From Bacteroidales bacterium (GTDB lineage: Bacteria > Bacteroidota > Bacteroidia > Bacteroidales > P3), in assembly GCA_017618625.1 (NCBI GenBank), contig JAFZTV010000027.1, forward strand, positions 1 through 8,620: DNA of 8,620 nt, written 5' to 3'. Position numbers and translations under genes: made by a program. Below, one piece after another: positions 1 to 6,989 of the stretch. The notes below the pieces were generated by a model. It was not told the origin of the DNA. It saw only the letters and a program-made list of their open reading frames with translations, and did not search any database. The stretch's first letter is position 1; each line of letters opens with the position of its first letter.

Positions 1-63
1 GATTGACTCCGACTGGCTGCGGTCGGACACTAAGAGTGTTATCGTTCCAATTCTCTTTTCCAT
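1..63 (-). CDS. TM1266-type [FeFe]-hydrogenase system regulator (5' end only)
   Basis: Only the first 21 codons lie in the window; the gene runs off the left edge. It starts at an ATG at 61-63 and reads MEKRIGTITLLVSDRSQSES and onward. The MEKR start followed by a hydrophobic beta strand and a (V/E)(D/S)DR(E/S) turn is what I know from the small (about 80 aa) TM1266-family proteins. These have an ACT/NikR-like fold, are named iron-only hydrogenase system regulators, and usually sit beside hydE, hydF and hydG. A TAnnTTTG promoter lies 70 bases upstream, so the gene appears to begin its own transcript just after the MATE gene. The assignment rests on a very short N-terminus and is tentative. 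hydE/F/G genes immediately to the left would confirm it. Confidence 0.5.
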   Translation of the reverse strand, partial: MEKRIGTITLLVSDRSQSESI

Positions 64-132
64 CAGGTGTTAGGCTTTTGGATTAGAAATCAGGTTAATT
101 ATGTCATGTCGAGCAATCGGCTCAACACTTTG

Positions 133-140
133 CAAAGATA
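133..140 (-). promoter_or_regulatory. Bacteroidetes-type -7 promoter element
   Basis: On the minus strand this reads TATCTTTG, a full match to the TAnnTTTG -7 consensus of the primary Bacteroidetes sigma factor. It is preceded by an A-rich stretch (about 143-157). The -33 position carries only a weak TTCA in place of TTTG. It lies about 30 bases after the MATE stop codon and about 70 bases before the ATG at 63, so it most likely drives the hydrogenase-regulator gene with a leader of roughly 60 bases. Confidence 0.65.
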
Positions 141-170
141 CGAATTCTTTTTTATTCTGTGAAGTTTTTG

Positions 171-1598
171 TTACTGAATATCGATTTGGTTGTACACCGA
201 ACGCTTGAGCAGTACGGCTTGCAGCACGCCGCGCATGGTGAGGTAAACCATGAAGGCCGTCCAGAGGATGTTGTTCCAGATGTGCGGTGTGAGCTCTTGC
301 GTGTAGAGGGATTTCAATATGTAATAGACGGCGAAGAACGACGCAGTGGCTATGAACATGGTGTTGCGCATGGCACGCGAGGCGGTGGCGCCTACGAAGA
401 TGCCGTCGAACAGGAAGGCGGCAAACCCGCATACCGGCACTATCAGCGTCCAGAACATATATTCTTTAGCTCCTTGTATGATTTCGGCTTTGTCGCTGAA
501 GATACGGAGGAACTGCTCGCCGAAAACTGCGTACAGGGCGGTGAATACAACGGTGAGTATAACGCCCCAAAGGAGTATGAGGCGGATGGAGAGTCGGAGC
601 GATTTCGGGTCGCGGGCACCGATATAGCGCCCCACGAGCGACTCCCCGGCGTAGGCGAAGCCGTCCATGATGTAACTGAAGAGGGTGAAAAACTGCAGCA
701 GCAGGGCGTCGATGGCTAGGACTTCGTCGCTTATGCGTCCCGAGGCAGCCGTGATGAAGGTGAACACCGCCGCCAGGCATACTGTCCGCAGGAAGATGTC
801 GCCGTTCACCTTGAAGAAACGGAGCATGTCGCGCGGGTTGAAGGTTGATTTGTAATCCGTAATTAGTGACCAGCGACTACTGTCCTGTGTGTCGTTAGCG
901 GAGGCTGTCGTCTGCGTTCGGAACAGGTGCCCGTAGTTCTTTGCCACAAAGAACAATCCTACGGCAAGGCCGCTGTACTGTGCAATCACCGTTCCAAGTG
1001 CCACGCCCCGAATGTCCCAATGCAGCACCAGGACAAAGATGAGGCTGCACACTATGTTCACGATGTTGAGGAATATGGCTATCCACATGGGCAGCCGCGA
1101 GTTCTGCATCCCGATAAACCAACCTTTGACGGCATAGAGCCCCAAGGTGGCGGGCGCCGCCCAGATGCGGATATAGAAATAGCTCAGGGCGAGCGTTATG
1201 ACTTCGGGACTGCCGTGAAAGACTCTTTCGGACAGCAGGGCTATGGGCCATTGGAGAGCCAGCAGCAGAACGGCGATGGCAAGGGCGACGGTGAAGGCTC
1301 GTACAAACACTTTCACCGCCTCGTCCATACGGTTGGCGCCGTAGGCTTGTGCTGTGAAGCCGCTGGTACCCATGCGCAGGAAACCGAAGTTCCAGTAGAT
1401 GAGGTTGAAGATGGAGGAGCCGATGGCGATGGCTCCTATGTGGTTGGCGCTGAGATGTCCCACAATGGCCATATCGACCATGCCGAGCAACGGCACGGTG
1501 ATATTGGTCACGATGTTGGGCAGCGCAAGCCCCAGTATTCGGCGGTTCAAGGTAGTTGTGAATTTTGAATTCTGGCTTTCGAAATTCAAATTTCGCAA
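171..1598 (-). CDS. MATE family efflux transporter (DinF-like)
   Basis: This is an integral inner-membrane exporter of about 475 residues, the usual size for a 12-helix MATE protein that expels drugs or metabolites in exchange for Na+ or H+. The family signature is near the N-terminus: RRILGLALPNIVTNITVPLL followed by GMVDMAIVGHLS, typical of the DinF-like branch. Hydrophobic segments recur along the whole length and the two halves are similar in layout, as expected. The longest reading frame opens at a TTG (1596-1598) only 7 bases after the Omp28 stop. Its first 16 residues (rich in N, F, S, K) are encoded by a 7-base-periodic AT-rich spacer sequence. Family members usually begin just before the NRRIL segment, so the TTG at 1548-1550 is a credible alternative start. 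The gene ends with TAA at 171-173. The substrate cannot be predicted. Confidence 0.93.
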   Translation of the reverse strand: MRNLNFESQNSKFTTTLNRRILGLALPNIVTNITVPLLGMVDMAIVGHLSANHIGAIAIGSSIFNLIYWNFGFLRMGTSGFTAQAYGANRMDEAVKVFVRAFTVALAIAVLLLALQWPIALLSERVFHGSPEVITLALSYFYIRIWAAPATLGLYAVKGWFIGMQNSRLPMWIAIFLNIVNIVCSLIFVLVLHWDIRGVALGTVIAQYSGLAVGLFFVAKNYGHLFRTQTTASANDTQDSSRWSLITDYKSTFNPRDMLRFFKVNGDIFLRTVCLAAVFTFITAASGRISDEVLAIDALLLQFFTLFSYIMDGFAYAGESLVGRYIGARDPKSLRLSIRLILLWGVILTVVFTALYAVFGEQFLRIFSDKAEIIQGAKEYMFWTLIVPVCGFAAFLFDGIFVGATASRAMRNTMFIATASFFAVYYILKSLYTQELTPHIWNNILWTAFMVYLTMRGVLQAVLLKRSVYNQIDIQ

Positions 1599-1607
1599 TT
1601 CAAAATT
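1553..1607 (-). repeat. AT-rich 7-base-periodic spacer with nested inverted repeats
   Basis: Read on the minus strand this is a run of degenerate 7-mers (ATTTTGA, ATTGCGA, AATTTGA, ATTTCGA, then a looser AAGCCAGA, ATTCAAA, ATTCACA). It contains a perfect 11-base inverted repeat, AATTTTGAATT at 1561-1571 against AATTCAAAATT at 1597-1607. Inside the loop is a second palindrome, GAAATT-CA-AATTTC, at 1581-1594. It covers the Omp28 stop codon and the first proposed MATE start codon. Confidence 0.7.
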
Positions 1608-2469
1608 ATTGAATCGGGCAGGTCGCTACGTTGTAGATGGTGCGTGACGATTTGTCGGAGACGAAGGCAACCACCTGGCAATGCTCTTGCTTCACGCCTT
1701 CGGGTAGGTCGGCTCTGAGGGTTACTTTGCGTGCGGTGCCGCGAGTCTTGTCGCAGTCGATGTCAAATCCCCACTTGTCGGTCACAAGTCCGCGCAGCAC
1801 GTGGTTGTGGACATATTCGGCGTTCTCTGTGCCGTCGGGCATCTTCTGCGCGGCGACGATGGAGTCTTCGATAAAGAGCACGGTCAAGGTCATGTCGTCG
1901 GCTACGTCCTCAAGCAGTTCCACCGACGTGGTGATGCTGACTTTCCCTGCCTGGTCGTCGAAATATGAACTGACGTTCATGGCAACGGCAGCCGCTTCGC
2001 TGGTGATGGCGTCGATGTCGGACGTGAACGGCGAAGTGGGGTTGATGGTGTTGAGTGTGGAACCGTTTTTCTGGCGGTTGAGCAGTACGGCAGGGAATGA
2101 GGCGGTGGTGCCAAAGAAGTTGGTGCACCATGCTTCGCCTTCGTCGGTACGCAGGTCGGGGCTGTTGCCAATGGGAGTGCCGAATACGGCAGTTGCGTGG
2201 ATGGCGGTTGCGACCACCTTGTCGCGATAGGTGGCTTGATTGAGTATGTCGTGAATCACCCCGTCGGCTGTCGGGCAGTTGTTGCAGCGCGGACCTGTGT
2301 ATTTCTCAATCCACACTCGGTGGGTATGGTCGGCAACGGGGTCGCTGTCCTCCCATTCGCCCACGGCACCGGAATAGACGGTATAGGTGCCGTCCTCGGA
2401 GGGTTCTATTTTGTCGCAGCTGGCGAATAACAAAAGGAGGGATGAGGCTAATATGATTGCTTTTTTCAT
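1606..2469 (-). CDS. Omp28-like outer-membrane lipoprotein with CxxC motif
   Basis: This is a 287-residue exported lipoprotein. The N-terminus MKKAIILASSLLLLFASC is a classic signal ending in a lipobox (FASC), with Cys18 as the predicted lipidated residue. After about 40 residues comes a thioredoxin-like region with IEKYTGPRCNNCPTADG; Cys62 and Cys65 form the CxxC. This matches the Omp28-related family known from Porphyromonas and relatives, where a (T)GxxCxNCP motif is conserved. The C-terminal part looks like a beta-sandwich and contains EYVHNHVLRG, another segment I associate with this family. The ATG at 2467-2469 is well placed for the signal peptide. The gene follows the DUF6029 gene after 36 bases and precedes the MATE gene, suggesting one transcript. 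The exact biochemical role is unknown; disulfide handling at the outer membrane is an inference from the CxxC. Confidence 0.85.
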   Translation of the reverse strand: MKKAIILASSLLLLFASCDKIEPSEDGTYTVYSGAVGEWEDSDPVADHTHRVWIEKYTGPRCNNCPTADGVIHDILNQATYRDKVVATAIHATAVFGTPIGNSPDLRTDEGEAWCTNFFGTTASFPAVLLNRQKNGSTLNTINPTSPFTSDIDAITSEAAAVAMNVSSYFDDQAGKVSITTSVELLEDVADDMTLTVLFIEDSIVAAQKMPDGTENAEYVHNHVLRGLVTDKWGFDIDCDKTRGTARKVTLRADLPEGVKQEHCQVVAFVSDKSSRTIYNVATCPIQ

Positions 2470-2505
2470 TGTCGTAGGTTGGTATGTTAAACGATGATTT
2501 CTATG

Positions 2506-4170
2506 TTAGAAACTGGTTGAGAGCGAGAACGTCAAGCCGTTGGCGGCAGGCACCTGGCGGCATACGCCACCGATACAGATGATGCCTTCGCGCTGTTTGC
2601 CGTAGCCCACCTGGATGCGGGTGGCCTTGTGGGTGTAGCCGATGGATATGTTGTAGTAGTTGCCGATGCCGTCTTTGTAGCACCACTGGTCGCTTACGGA
2701 GACGAACAGCTTTGAGGTGAAGTTATACTCGATGAGTCCCATCAGCCAGTCGCCGCAGCGCTTGTCATCGACGGCTTTGTCATACACCGAGTTGCTGCCC
2801 ATCCATTCGGCTTCGAAGCGAAGAACGTGCTTGGAAGAAACCTTGTAGGTGAGGTCGGCCACCACCACGTTGTTGGTGTGTATTTTTCCGGCATGGCCTT
2901 CCACGACGGGGTTGAACCGTATGAATCCGTAGGTGAGGGCCAGTTTCACTTTCTGCGTTATCTTCTTGTTCAGCTCGAAGTTGATGTCGGCATAGTAGAG
3001 TCCGACGGGTTTGAAGAAGCTGGAGGAGTAACCCTCGGTGCCGCGACCGCCAAGATAGTTGTTCTCGATGCCGGTGATGACCGAACCGTTAAGGTGCAGG
3101 TCGGTGCCGTATTTGCCGCCAAGGGCGGTCCCTTTCTTTATCTTGTACATCACGTCGCCCTGCAGGCCCATCTCGCCGGTGGCTTGGGTGGCGTAGGGGT
3201 ACATCGAGAGGAATGCGTAGGTGTGCTGCTTGGTGATTGACGGGATATAGTTGATGTACAGCATCTCGCCGGCTTCGCTTCTCACCGACTTGAAACACAT
3301 GTTATCGACACGCTTTGCCTGTATGTTGGCGCTGAATCCGCGCTGTGAGTAACCGGCTGACAGGAACAGCGCCTGCCCTTCGCGGTATATGTAGTTGTTC
3401 AGCACGTTGGGGTCTTGTCCTTTGCGGGCATATTCGGCTTGGAGGTTGAATCCGCCGTGGCTGAGGTCGAGGCGGACGCTTCCGGCTCCTATGTTGTGAG
3501 GCAGGTTAAGCTTGTATTCCGGGTTCTCGGCCAGGATGGTCTCGTCTTTCTCATATTTGCTGACAAATCCTCCGCCGATGGTGATGCGTGTCTTGCTTTC
3601 GGCAAAGGGTTTGATGATGCTGTTGAGGTTCAATTCGGCATCCACGCCACGTACAAGCCCGTCGCCCCACTCCCAGTAGTAGCGCTGTTTTCCGAACACC
3701 CCCTTGAGGGTGAGTCCGTTCACAGGTCGTACCGCCAGTTTGAATCCGAGTATGGCGTTGTCCATTCCGAGGTAGCGGTCCTCGTAGGCACGTAGTATCA
3801 TGCCGTTGCCGAACTGCTCGTAGAATGTACCGGCGGTGACCGAGAGCCAGCTGCCGTTATATGAGGCAAAGTAGTTGGCTATGCCCTGACCTTTGTATTT
3901 TGCGTTGAATCCGGGCAGGGGGTTCTGGTATGCCTCGAAGCGTATGCCTGCCGAGAAATTGCCGTTGGTATATAGGATGTCGGCTCGGGCGTTGAGCAGC
4001 AGCCCTTCTTCCACTGCGCTGGCTCCTATAAGGGTGTCGCGGCTCGATGTCTGTCCGTCAATCTGGATATTGCCTGTTACGTGTCCTCCAAGTATGCCTT
4101 GGGCATTGACCGAAAAACCTGCGAAAAGGATGGCCCCCATAAGAGCCACCCGTTTGATGATATTTGTCAT
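2506..4170 (-). CDS. DUF6029-like outer-membrane beta-barrel protein
   Basis: The protein has 554 residues from the ATG at 4168-4170. A TTG 9 bases upstream (4177-4179) would add three residues (MIQ) but gives a poorer signal-peptide start. Residues 1-24 (MTNIIKRVALMGAILFAGFS then VNAQ) form a Sec signal peptide. The rest is made of alternating hydrophobic/polar beta strands with many aromatic residues and ends in LTFSLSTSF, a terminal Phe typical of outer-membrane barrels. The segment AYEDRYLGMDNAILGFKLAV and the tail CIGGVCRQVPAANG fit what I remember of the Bacteroidetes DUF6029 family. Cys532 and Cys537 form a C-terminal CxxxxC pair, and three further Cys occur earlier. Its neighbours are a secreted thioredoxin-like protein and an Omp28 lipoprotein, suggesting a shared envelope job. 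The function is unknown; an outer-membrane channel or structural protein is possible. Confidence 0.83.
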   Translation of the reverse strand: MTNIIKRVALMGAILFAGFSVNAQGILGGHVTGNIQIDGQTSSRDTLIGASAVEEGLLLNARADILYTNGNFSAGIRFEAYQNPLPGFNAKYKGQGIANYFASYNGSWLSVTAGTFYEQFGNGMILRAYEDRYLGMDNAILGFKLAVRPVNGLTLKGVFGKQRYYWEWGDGLVRGVDAELNLNSIIKPFAESKTRITIGGGFVSKYEKDETILAENPEYKLNLPHNIGAGSVRLDLSHGGFNLQAEYARKGQDPNVLNNYIYREGQALFLSAGYSQRGFSANIQAKRVDNMCFKSVRSEAGEMLYINYIPSITKQHTYAFLSMYPYATQATGEMGLQGDVMYKIKKGTALGGKYGTDLHLNGSVITGIENNYLGGRGTEGYSSSFFKPVGLYYADINFELNKKITQKVKLALTYGFIRFNPVVEGHAGKIHTNNVVVADLTYKVSSKHVLRFEAEWMGSNSVYDKAVDDKRCGDWLMGLIEYNFTSKLFVSVSDQWCYKDGIGNYYNISIGYTHKATRIQVGYGKQREGIICIGGVCRQVPAANGLTFSLSTSF

Positions 4171-4183
4171 TTGGATCAACTGT

Positions 4184-4215
4184 TGGAATGTTGATATGTG
4201 GATAGGTTGATATGT
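4184..4215 (+). repeat. Four tandem 8-mers of the TGATATGT family
   Basis: On the plus strand the units are TGGAATGT, TGATATGT, GGATAGGT and TGATATGT, end to end. The preceding eight bases (4176-4183, TCAACTGT) may be a decayed fifth unit. The run lies 13 bases upstream of the DUF6029 ATG. The same unit family occurs at 6990-7042 in the same orientation and at 8362-8593 in the opposite one. Confidence 0.8.
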
Positions 4216-4224
4216 TTTCTGACC

Positions 4225-4252
4225 GCTGGCTGCTAACAGCTAACTGCTAAAA
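4225..4252 (+). repeat. Four tandem 7-mers (GCTAACA type)
   Basis: The units GCTGGCT, GCTAACA, GCTAACT and GCTAAAA lie end to end and stop exactly at the first base of the 20-base hairpin element at 4253. Their sequence is unrelated to the neighbouring TGATATGT units but has the same 7-8 base period. Confidence 0.75.
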
Positions 4253-4272
4253 TGCCCTGTGCGGGCACGCAC
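4253..4272 (-). terminator. Repeated GC-rich hairpin element (copy 1), likely terminator of the thioredoxin-like gene
   Basis: On the minus strand it reads GTGCGTGCCCGCACAGGGCA and is followed at once by TTTT. TGCCC-GCACA-GGGCA makes a 5-base-pair stem before the T-run, like a short intrinsic terminator. GTGCG-TGCC-CGCAC is an alternative stem that excludes the first. The element lies 4 bases after the TAG stop of the thioredoxin-like gene. An identical 20-base copy lies at 7094-7113, also 4 bases after a stop codon. The stems are short, so termination strength is uncertain. Confidence 0.6.
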
Positions 4273-4276
4273 CTGA

Positions 4277-4777
4277 CTACTGGCCGCTGACGAGTTTGCG
4301 GACTTCTTCTATGACTTCTTCCTCGCTGCCGTCAACGTATGAGGTGTGCTGCCACACTATCTCGCCTTCTCCGTTGATGATGAAGGTGTGAGGCACGTTC
4401 ACCACGTTCATGGCGCGTTTGAAGTCCTGGTTTTGGTCGAGATAGACTTCGTATGGCCAGTCGTTGCCATCGACATGGGGTTTCACTCGTGAGGCCGAAC
4501 GGGCGTCGTCGATAGAGATGGCGACAAGCTTGACGCCGGTCTCTTCCTGCCACTCCTCATACACTTCGCGGATGGCGTTGAGCTCCTTGTTGCAGGGTTT
4601 GCACCAGGTGGCCCAGAAGCTGATGATGATGGGCTTGCCGTCGTTCTGGATGACGGACGACTGGACCGACTGGCCGTCGAGGCTCTTCAGGGTGATGTTG
4701 TCGGGCACTTTGGCGTTTTGGGCGAATGTGAGAGCCGATACGGCAACCACTGCGAGGGTCAAAAGAAAGCGTTTCAT
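4277..4777 (-). CDS. Secreted TlpA/ResA-like thiol-disulfide oxidoreductase
   Basis: This is a 166-residue thioredoxin-fold protein. MKRFLLTLAVVAVSALTFAQ is a Sec signal peptide with likely cleavage after AQ at about residue 20, so the protein acts in the periplasm. After a short beta strand (ITLKSLDG) comes FWATWCKPCNKE, the TlpA/ResA active site, with Cys59 and Cys62 in a WCxxC motif. The cis-proline of the fold is Pro129 in VNVPHTFIING. The length equals a single-domain TlpA-like protein without the long N-terminal domain many Bacteroidetes homologues carry. The start is the ATG at 4775-4777, the only one that keeps the signal peptide. It is the first gene of the probable group thioredoxin - DUF6029 - Omp28, so envelope disulfide reduction or exchange with those Cys-containing partners is a reasonable inference. 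The natural substrate is not shown. Confidence 0.92.
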   Translation of the reverse strand: MKRFLLTLAVVAVSALTFAQNAKVPDNITLKSLDGQSVQSSVIQNDGKPIIISFWATWCKPCNKELNAIREVYEEWQEETGVKLVAISIDDARSASRVKPHVDGNDWPYEVYLDQNQDFKRAMNVVNVPHTFIINGEGEIVWQHTSYVDGSEEEVIEEVRKLVSGQ

Positions 4778-4873
4778 AATGTTTGGTATATGTTATTATT
4801 GAATTGTCAAATGTTAATGTAGCCTGTGGCTGGTTGATTTTTCTATGATGGAATCGAAAATGATGTTTCTCTG

Positions 4874-5662
4874 TTAGTTTAGTATCGTTAAGAGTGTGCT
4901 TATTGCGTCTTTGTATTGCGAGGGTGGGAGAGGGGCGAGGGCTTCTTTGGCTGCGGCTATGTGGAGGGCTTTTTTTTGCTCAAGCTCTTCGATGGGCGGT
5001 TTCGGTATTGATGGGTCTTCGGCATAGTCGTTCAGGTCGTCCCACAGCTGGAACGCCATGCCGTAGTGCTTGCCGAAGTTTTTCATCGCCGGGTTCCCCA
5101 GTTCGCAGCAGGCTTCCATAAGGCTTGCCGTCTTGCGCCGCAGTATTTCGTAGTAGGTGTCGCGGTCGAGGCGGCCGGTGGCTATGTATTGCTGTTGCAG
5201 CACCTCGCCTTCGCTCATCTCGGTCACCGTGCGGTTTACTGTGTCGAAGGCTTGCTTGTCGTCTATCTCTTTCAGCAGGTGCATCACCTGTGCCAGGTAG
5301 TAGTCGCCGCACAGCACCGCCAGCTTGTTGTTCCACCGCTGTTTTACCGAGGGGTTGCCTCTGCGTTCGCTGGCTTCGTCAACGACATCGTCGTGCATCA
5401 GCGAGGCGTTGTGTAGCATCTCCATCGCGGCGGCGCACTTTATGGTGCTCTCTGTGATGGATTGTCCCGACCCCGTGGCGGCTCCGGCTGATAGCAGGAC
5501 CAGTATTGTGCGGAGCTCCTTGCCGTTGTTGCCCGAAACATAGTCGTTGACCTCTTGTAGAAGCGCAACGGACGAGCGCAGTCGGTCGGAATAGACCTTG
5601 TGCACTTTCTCCAGCGGCTCTTTTATGACGGCCTTGATGTTATCTAGGGGGTGGTTCGACAC
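4874..5662 (-). CDS. Polyprenyl diphosphate synthase family protein, internally shortened
   Basis: This is a trans-isoprenyl diphosphate synthase that would chain isopentenyl diphosphate onto an allylic primer in quinone side-chain or related lipid synthesis. The first Asp-rich motif is DDVVD at 91-95 in ASLMHDDVVDEASERRG. The second is DDLND at 208-212 after FQLW. The substrate-binding GKxLR segment is present (Arg51), though the usual following Pro is Thr. The protein has 262 residues against roughly 320-325 in the family. The missing part follows the second Asp motif: the GKxxGxD...GKxTLP segment and the helices after it are absent, and the text passes almost directly to a normal-looking C-terminal helix (ALHIAAAKEALAPLPPSQYK). 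I see no frame break. The start is a GTG at 5660-5662 with no upstream in-frame ATG. Activity and product length are uncertain. Confidence 0.87.
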   Translation of the reverse strand: MSNHPLDNIKAVIKEPLEKVHKVYSDRLRSSVALLQEVNDYVSGNNGKELRTILVLLSAGAATGSGQSITESTIKCAAAMEMLHNASLMHDDVVDEASERRGNPSVKQRWNNKLAVLCGDYYLAQVMHLLKEIDDKQAFDTVNRTVTEMSEGEVLQQQYIATGRLDRDTYYEILRRKTASLMEACCELGNPAMKNFGKHYGMAFQLWDDLNDYAEDPSIPKPPIEELEQKKALHIAAAKEALAPLPPSQYKDAISTLLTILN

Positions 5663-5703
5663 TTGTGTTTGATTGCTTTTATGCGTTGTTTCGTCGGTGG
5701 TCG

Positions 5704-6099
5704 CTAGATGCCTGTTCTTGTCCCTGTGGTGGTTATGGTGGCTATCGCTTTGTTCTCGTTGTCGCGAATGTCTATGCTATAGACGCAGGTGCGCCGGCCT
5801 TCTTTCAGGCAACGGGCTTCGGCGTTGAGGGTTCCGCTCGTGGCGGAGCTAAGGTAGTTGATGGTGCTGGTGGTGGAGACCCACTCCAGTTTGTCGTGGT
5901 TGGCGGCTGCGGCAAAGGCGAGGTCCGCCAAGGTGAACAGGGCGCCGCCCATGACTTTTCCCATGGCGTTCAGGTGCAGGTCGCTAATCTCCATCTCGCA
6001 GCGTGCATAGCGTTCGCCCACTTTGACGAGGCGTATGCCGGCTTGACGTGTGGCGAAGCGGTCGTTGGCGAACAGTTCTATGCTTTGCTCTAGGGTCAT
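5704..6099 (-). CDS. Hotdog-fold thioesterase (PaaI-like)
   Basis: This is a 131-residue single hotdog domain, the usual length of PaaI-type acyl-CoA thioesterases. The signature is HLNAMGKVMGGALFTLADLA: Asn44, the GG pair at 51-52 and Asp59 correspond to the N..G..HGG..F.LAD motif. The His before GG in many members is Met50 here. The second half (VSTTSTINYLSSATSGTLNA, then EGRRTCVYSIDI) forms the expected long beta strands. The start is the ATG at 6097-6099, which overlaps the dapA stop as ATGA, a common sign of translational coupling. A longer open frame upstream of this ATG lies inside dapA and is not coding. The substrate is unknown; a cytosolic acyl-CoA housekeeping role is likely. Confidence 0.9.
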   Translation of the reverse strand: MTLEQSIELFANDRFATRQAGIRLVKVGERYARCEMEISDLHLNAMGKVMGGALFTLADLAFAAAANHDKLEWVSTTSTINYLSSATSGTLNAEARCLKEGRRTCVYSIDIRDNENKAIATITTTGTRTGI

Positions 6100-6989
6100 T
6101 TGGCAGGCAGGGCTTCGTATAGCGAGGCGAGTTTGTTGTATAGCGGTTTGCTGACCTTGACGAGTGGGAGCCTGAGGGCGTTCGGAAACTGTCCTTTGGT
6201 CGATATCTCGAGCAGGGCTTTGACCCCGGCTGGGTTCCCTTCTTCGAAGAGGGCGTTCATGATGGGCAGCATGCTGTAGTGCAGCTGCTGGGCTTTCTTG
6301 AAGTCGCCTTTGAGTGCCAGGTTCACCATCTGCGACATCTGCTTTGGCAATGCGTTCGCTGCCACCGAGATGACGCCTGTCGCTCCGAGGGCAATCATCG
6401 GAAGGGTGAGGGCGTCGTCTCCCGAGAGAACCTGGAAGTTGGCGGGTTTGCCGTGTAGTATCTGCATTATCTGCTGCATATTGCCGCTGGCCTCTTTTAT
6501 GCCTACGATGTTGGGACATTCGTTGGCAAGCTGGAGCGTCGTCTCGGCCGAGATATTGCATCCCGTGCGGCCGGGCACGTTGTATATGACTACGGGCACC
6601 GGCGAGGTCTCGGCTATGATTTTGAAGTGCTGCGCAAGGCCGCGCTGCTGCGGTTTGTTATAATAGGGGGCTACCGACAGTATGCCGCTGATACCGTCGA
6701 AGTTGGTGCTGTTGATGGTGTCCAGCACCGCCTGGGTGTTGTTGCCGCCCATGCCCAGCATGATGGGCACTCGGTCGGCAACCGCCTCTATTACGAAGTC
6801 GTGTATGGCTGCTCTCTCGCTTTCGGTCATGGTGGCGGCTTCGCTCGTCGTGCCGAGGGCCACTATATAGTTGACGCCCGACTCTATAATGTTGTCTATA
6901 AGGGTCTCAAGACGGGAAAAATCAATGGTCGATTGTTTTCGGAACGGAGTCACCAACGCAACGCCCGTCCCTGTGAATAGTCCTTTCAT
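6096..6989 (-). CDS. dapA: 4-Hydroxy-tetrahydrodipicolinate synthase
   Basis: This cytosolic TIM-barrel aldolase joins pyruvate and aspartate semialdehyde in the diaminopimelate/lysine pathway, feeding peptidoglycan. Its 297 residues are full length for DapA. Landmarks in order: GTGVALVTPF (residues 6-15), GTTSEAAT with Thr47/Thr48, APYYNKP with Tyr110, IYNVPGRTG with Tyr136 and Arg141, and GIKEASGN with the Schiff-base Lys165. These match the family's catalytic triad, substrate Arg and Lys. The start is the ATG at 6987-6989; the repeat array begins on the very next upstream base, so the leader is made of tandem units. Its end overlaps the thioesterase start by 4 bases. No lysine riboswitch is visible upstream. 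Confidence 0.97.
   Translation of the reverse strand: MKGLFTGTGVALVTPFRKQSTIDFSRLETLIDNIIESGVNYIVALGTTSEAATMTESERAAIHDFVIEAVADRVPIMLGMGGNNTQAVLDTINSTNFDGISGILSVAPYYNKPQQRGLAQHFKIIAETSPVPVVIYNVPGRTGCNISAETTLQLANECPNIVGIKEASGNMQQIMQILHGKPANFQVLSGDDALTLPMIALGATGVISVAANALPKQMSQMVNLALKGDFKKAQQLHYSMLPIMNALFEEGNPAGVKALLEISTKGQFPNALRLPLVKVSKPLYNKLASLYEALPAK

Noticed and set aside
111..123. Hairpin in the leader of the left-edge gene (GAGC-aatcg-GCTC)
   Set aside because: A 4-base stem is likely by chance and has no T-run or known riboswitch context.
159..719. Open frames on the plus strand opposite the MATE gene and similar long plus-strand frames elsewhere
   Set aside because: They lie antisense to well-supported minus-strand genes, have low-complexity or unlikely composition and show no recognisable domain.
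4184..4252. Insertion-sequence remnant in the repeat-filled spacers
   Set aside because: No transposase fragment, terminal inverted repeats or target duplication are visible.
4803..4825. Promoter upstream of the thioredoxin-like gene (TAACATTTG on the minus strand)
   Set aside because: It has three bases between TA and TTTG instead of two and no -33 element, so it does not meet the consensus.
6100..6561. N-terminal extension of the thioesterase frame into dapA
   Set aside because: The extension is Arg/Gln/Pro-rich shadow sequence inside dapA; the hotdog protein is complete from the ATG at 6097-6099.
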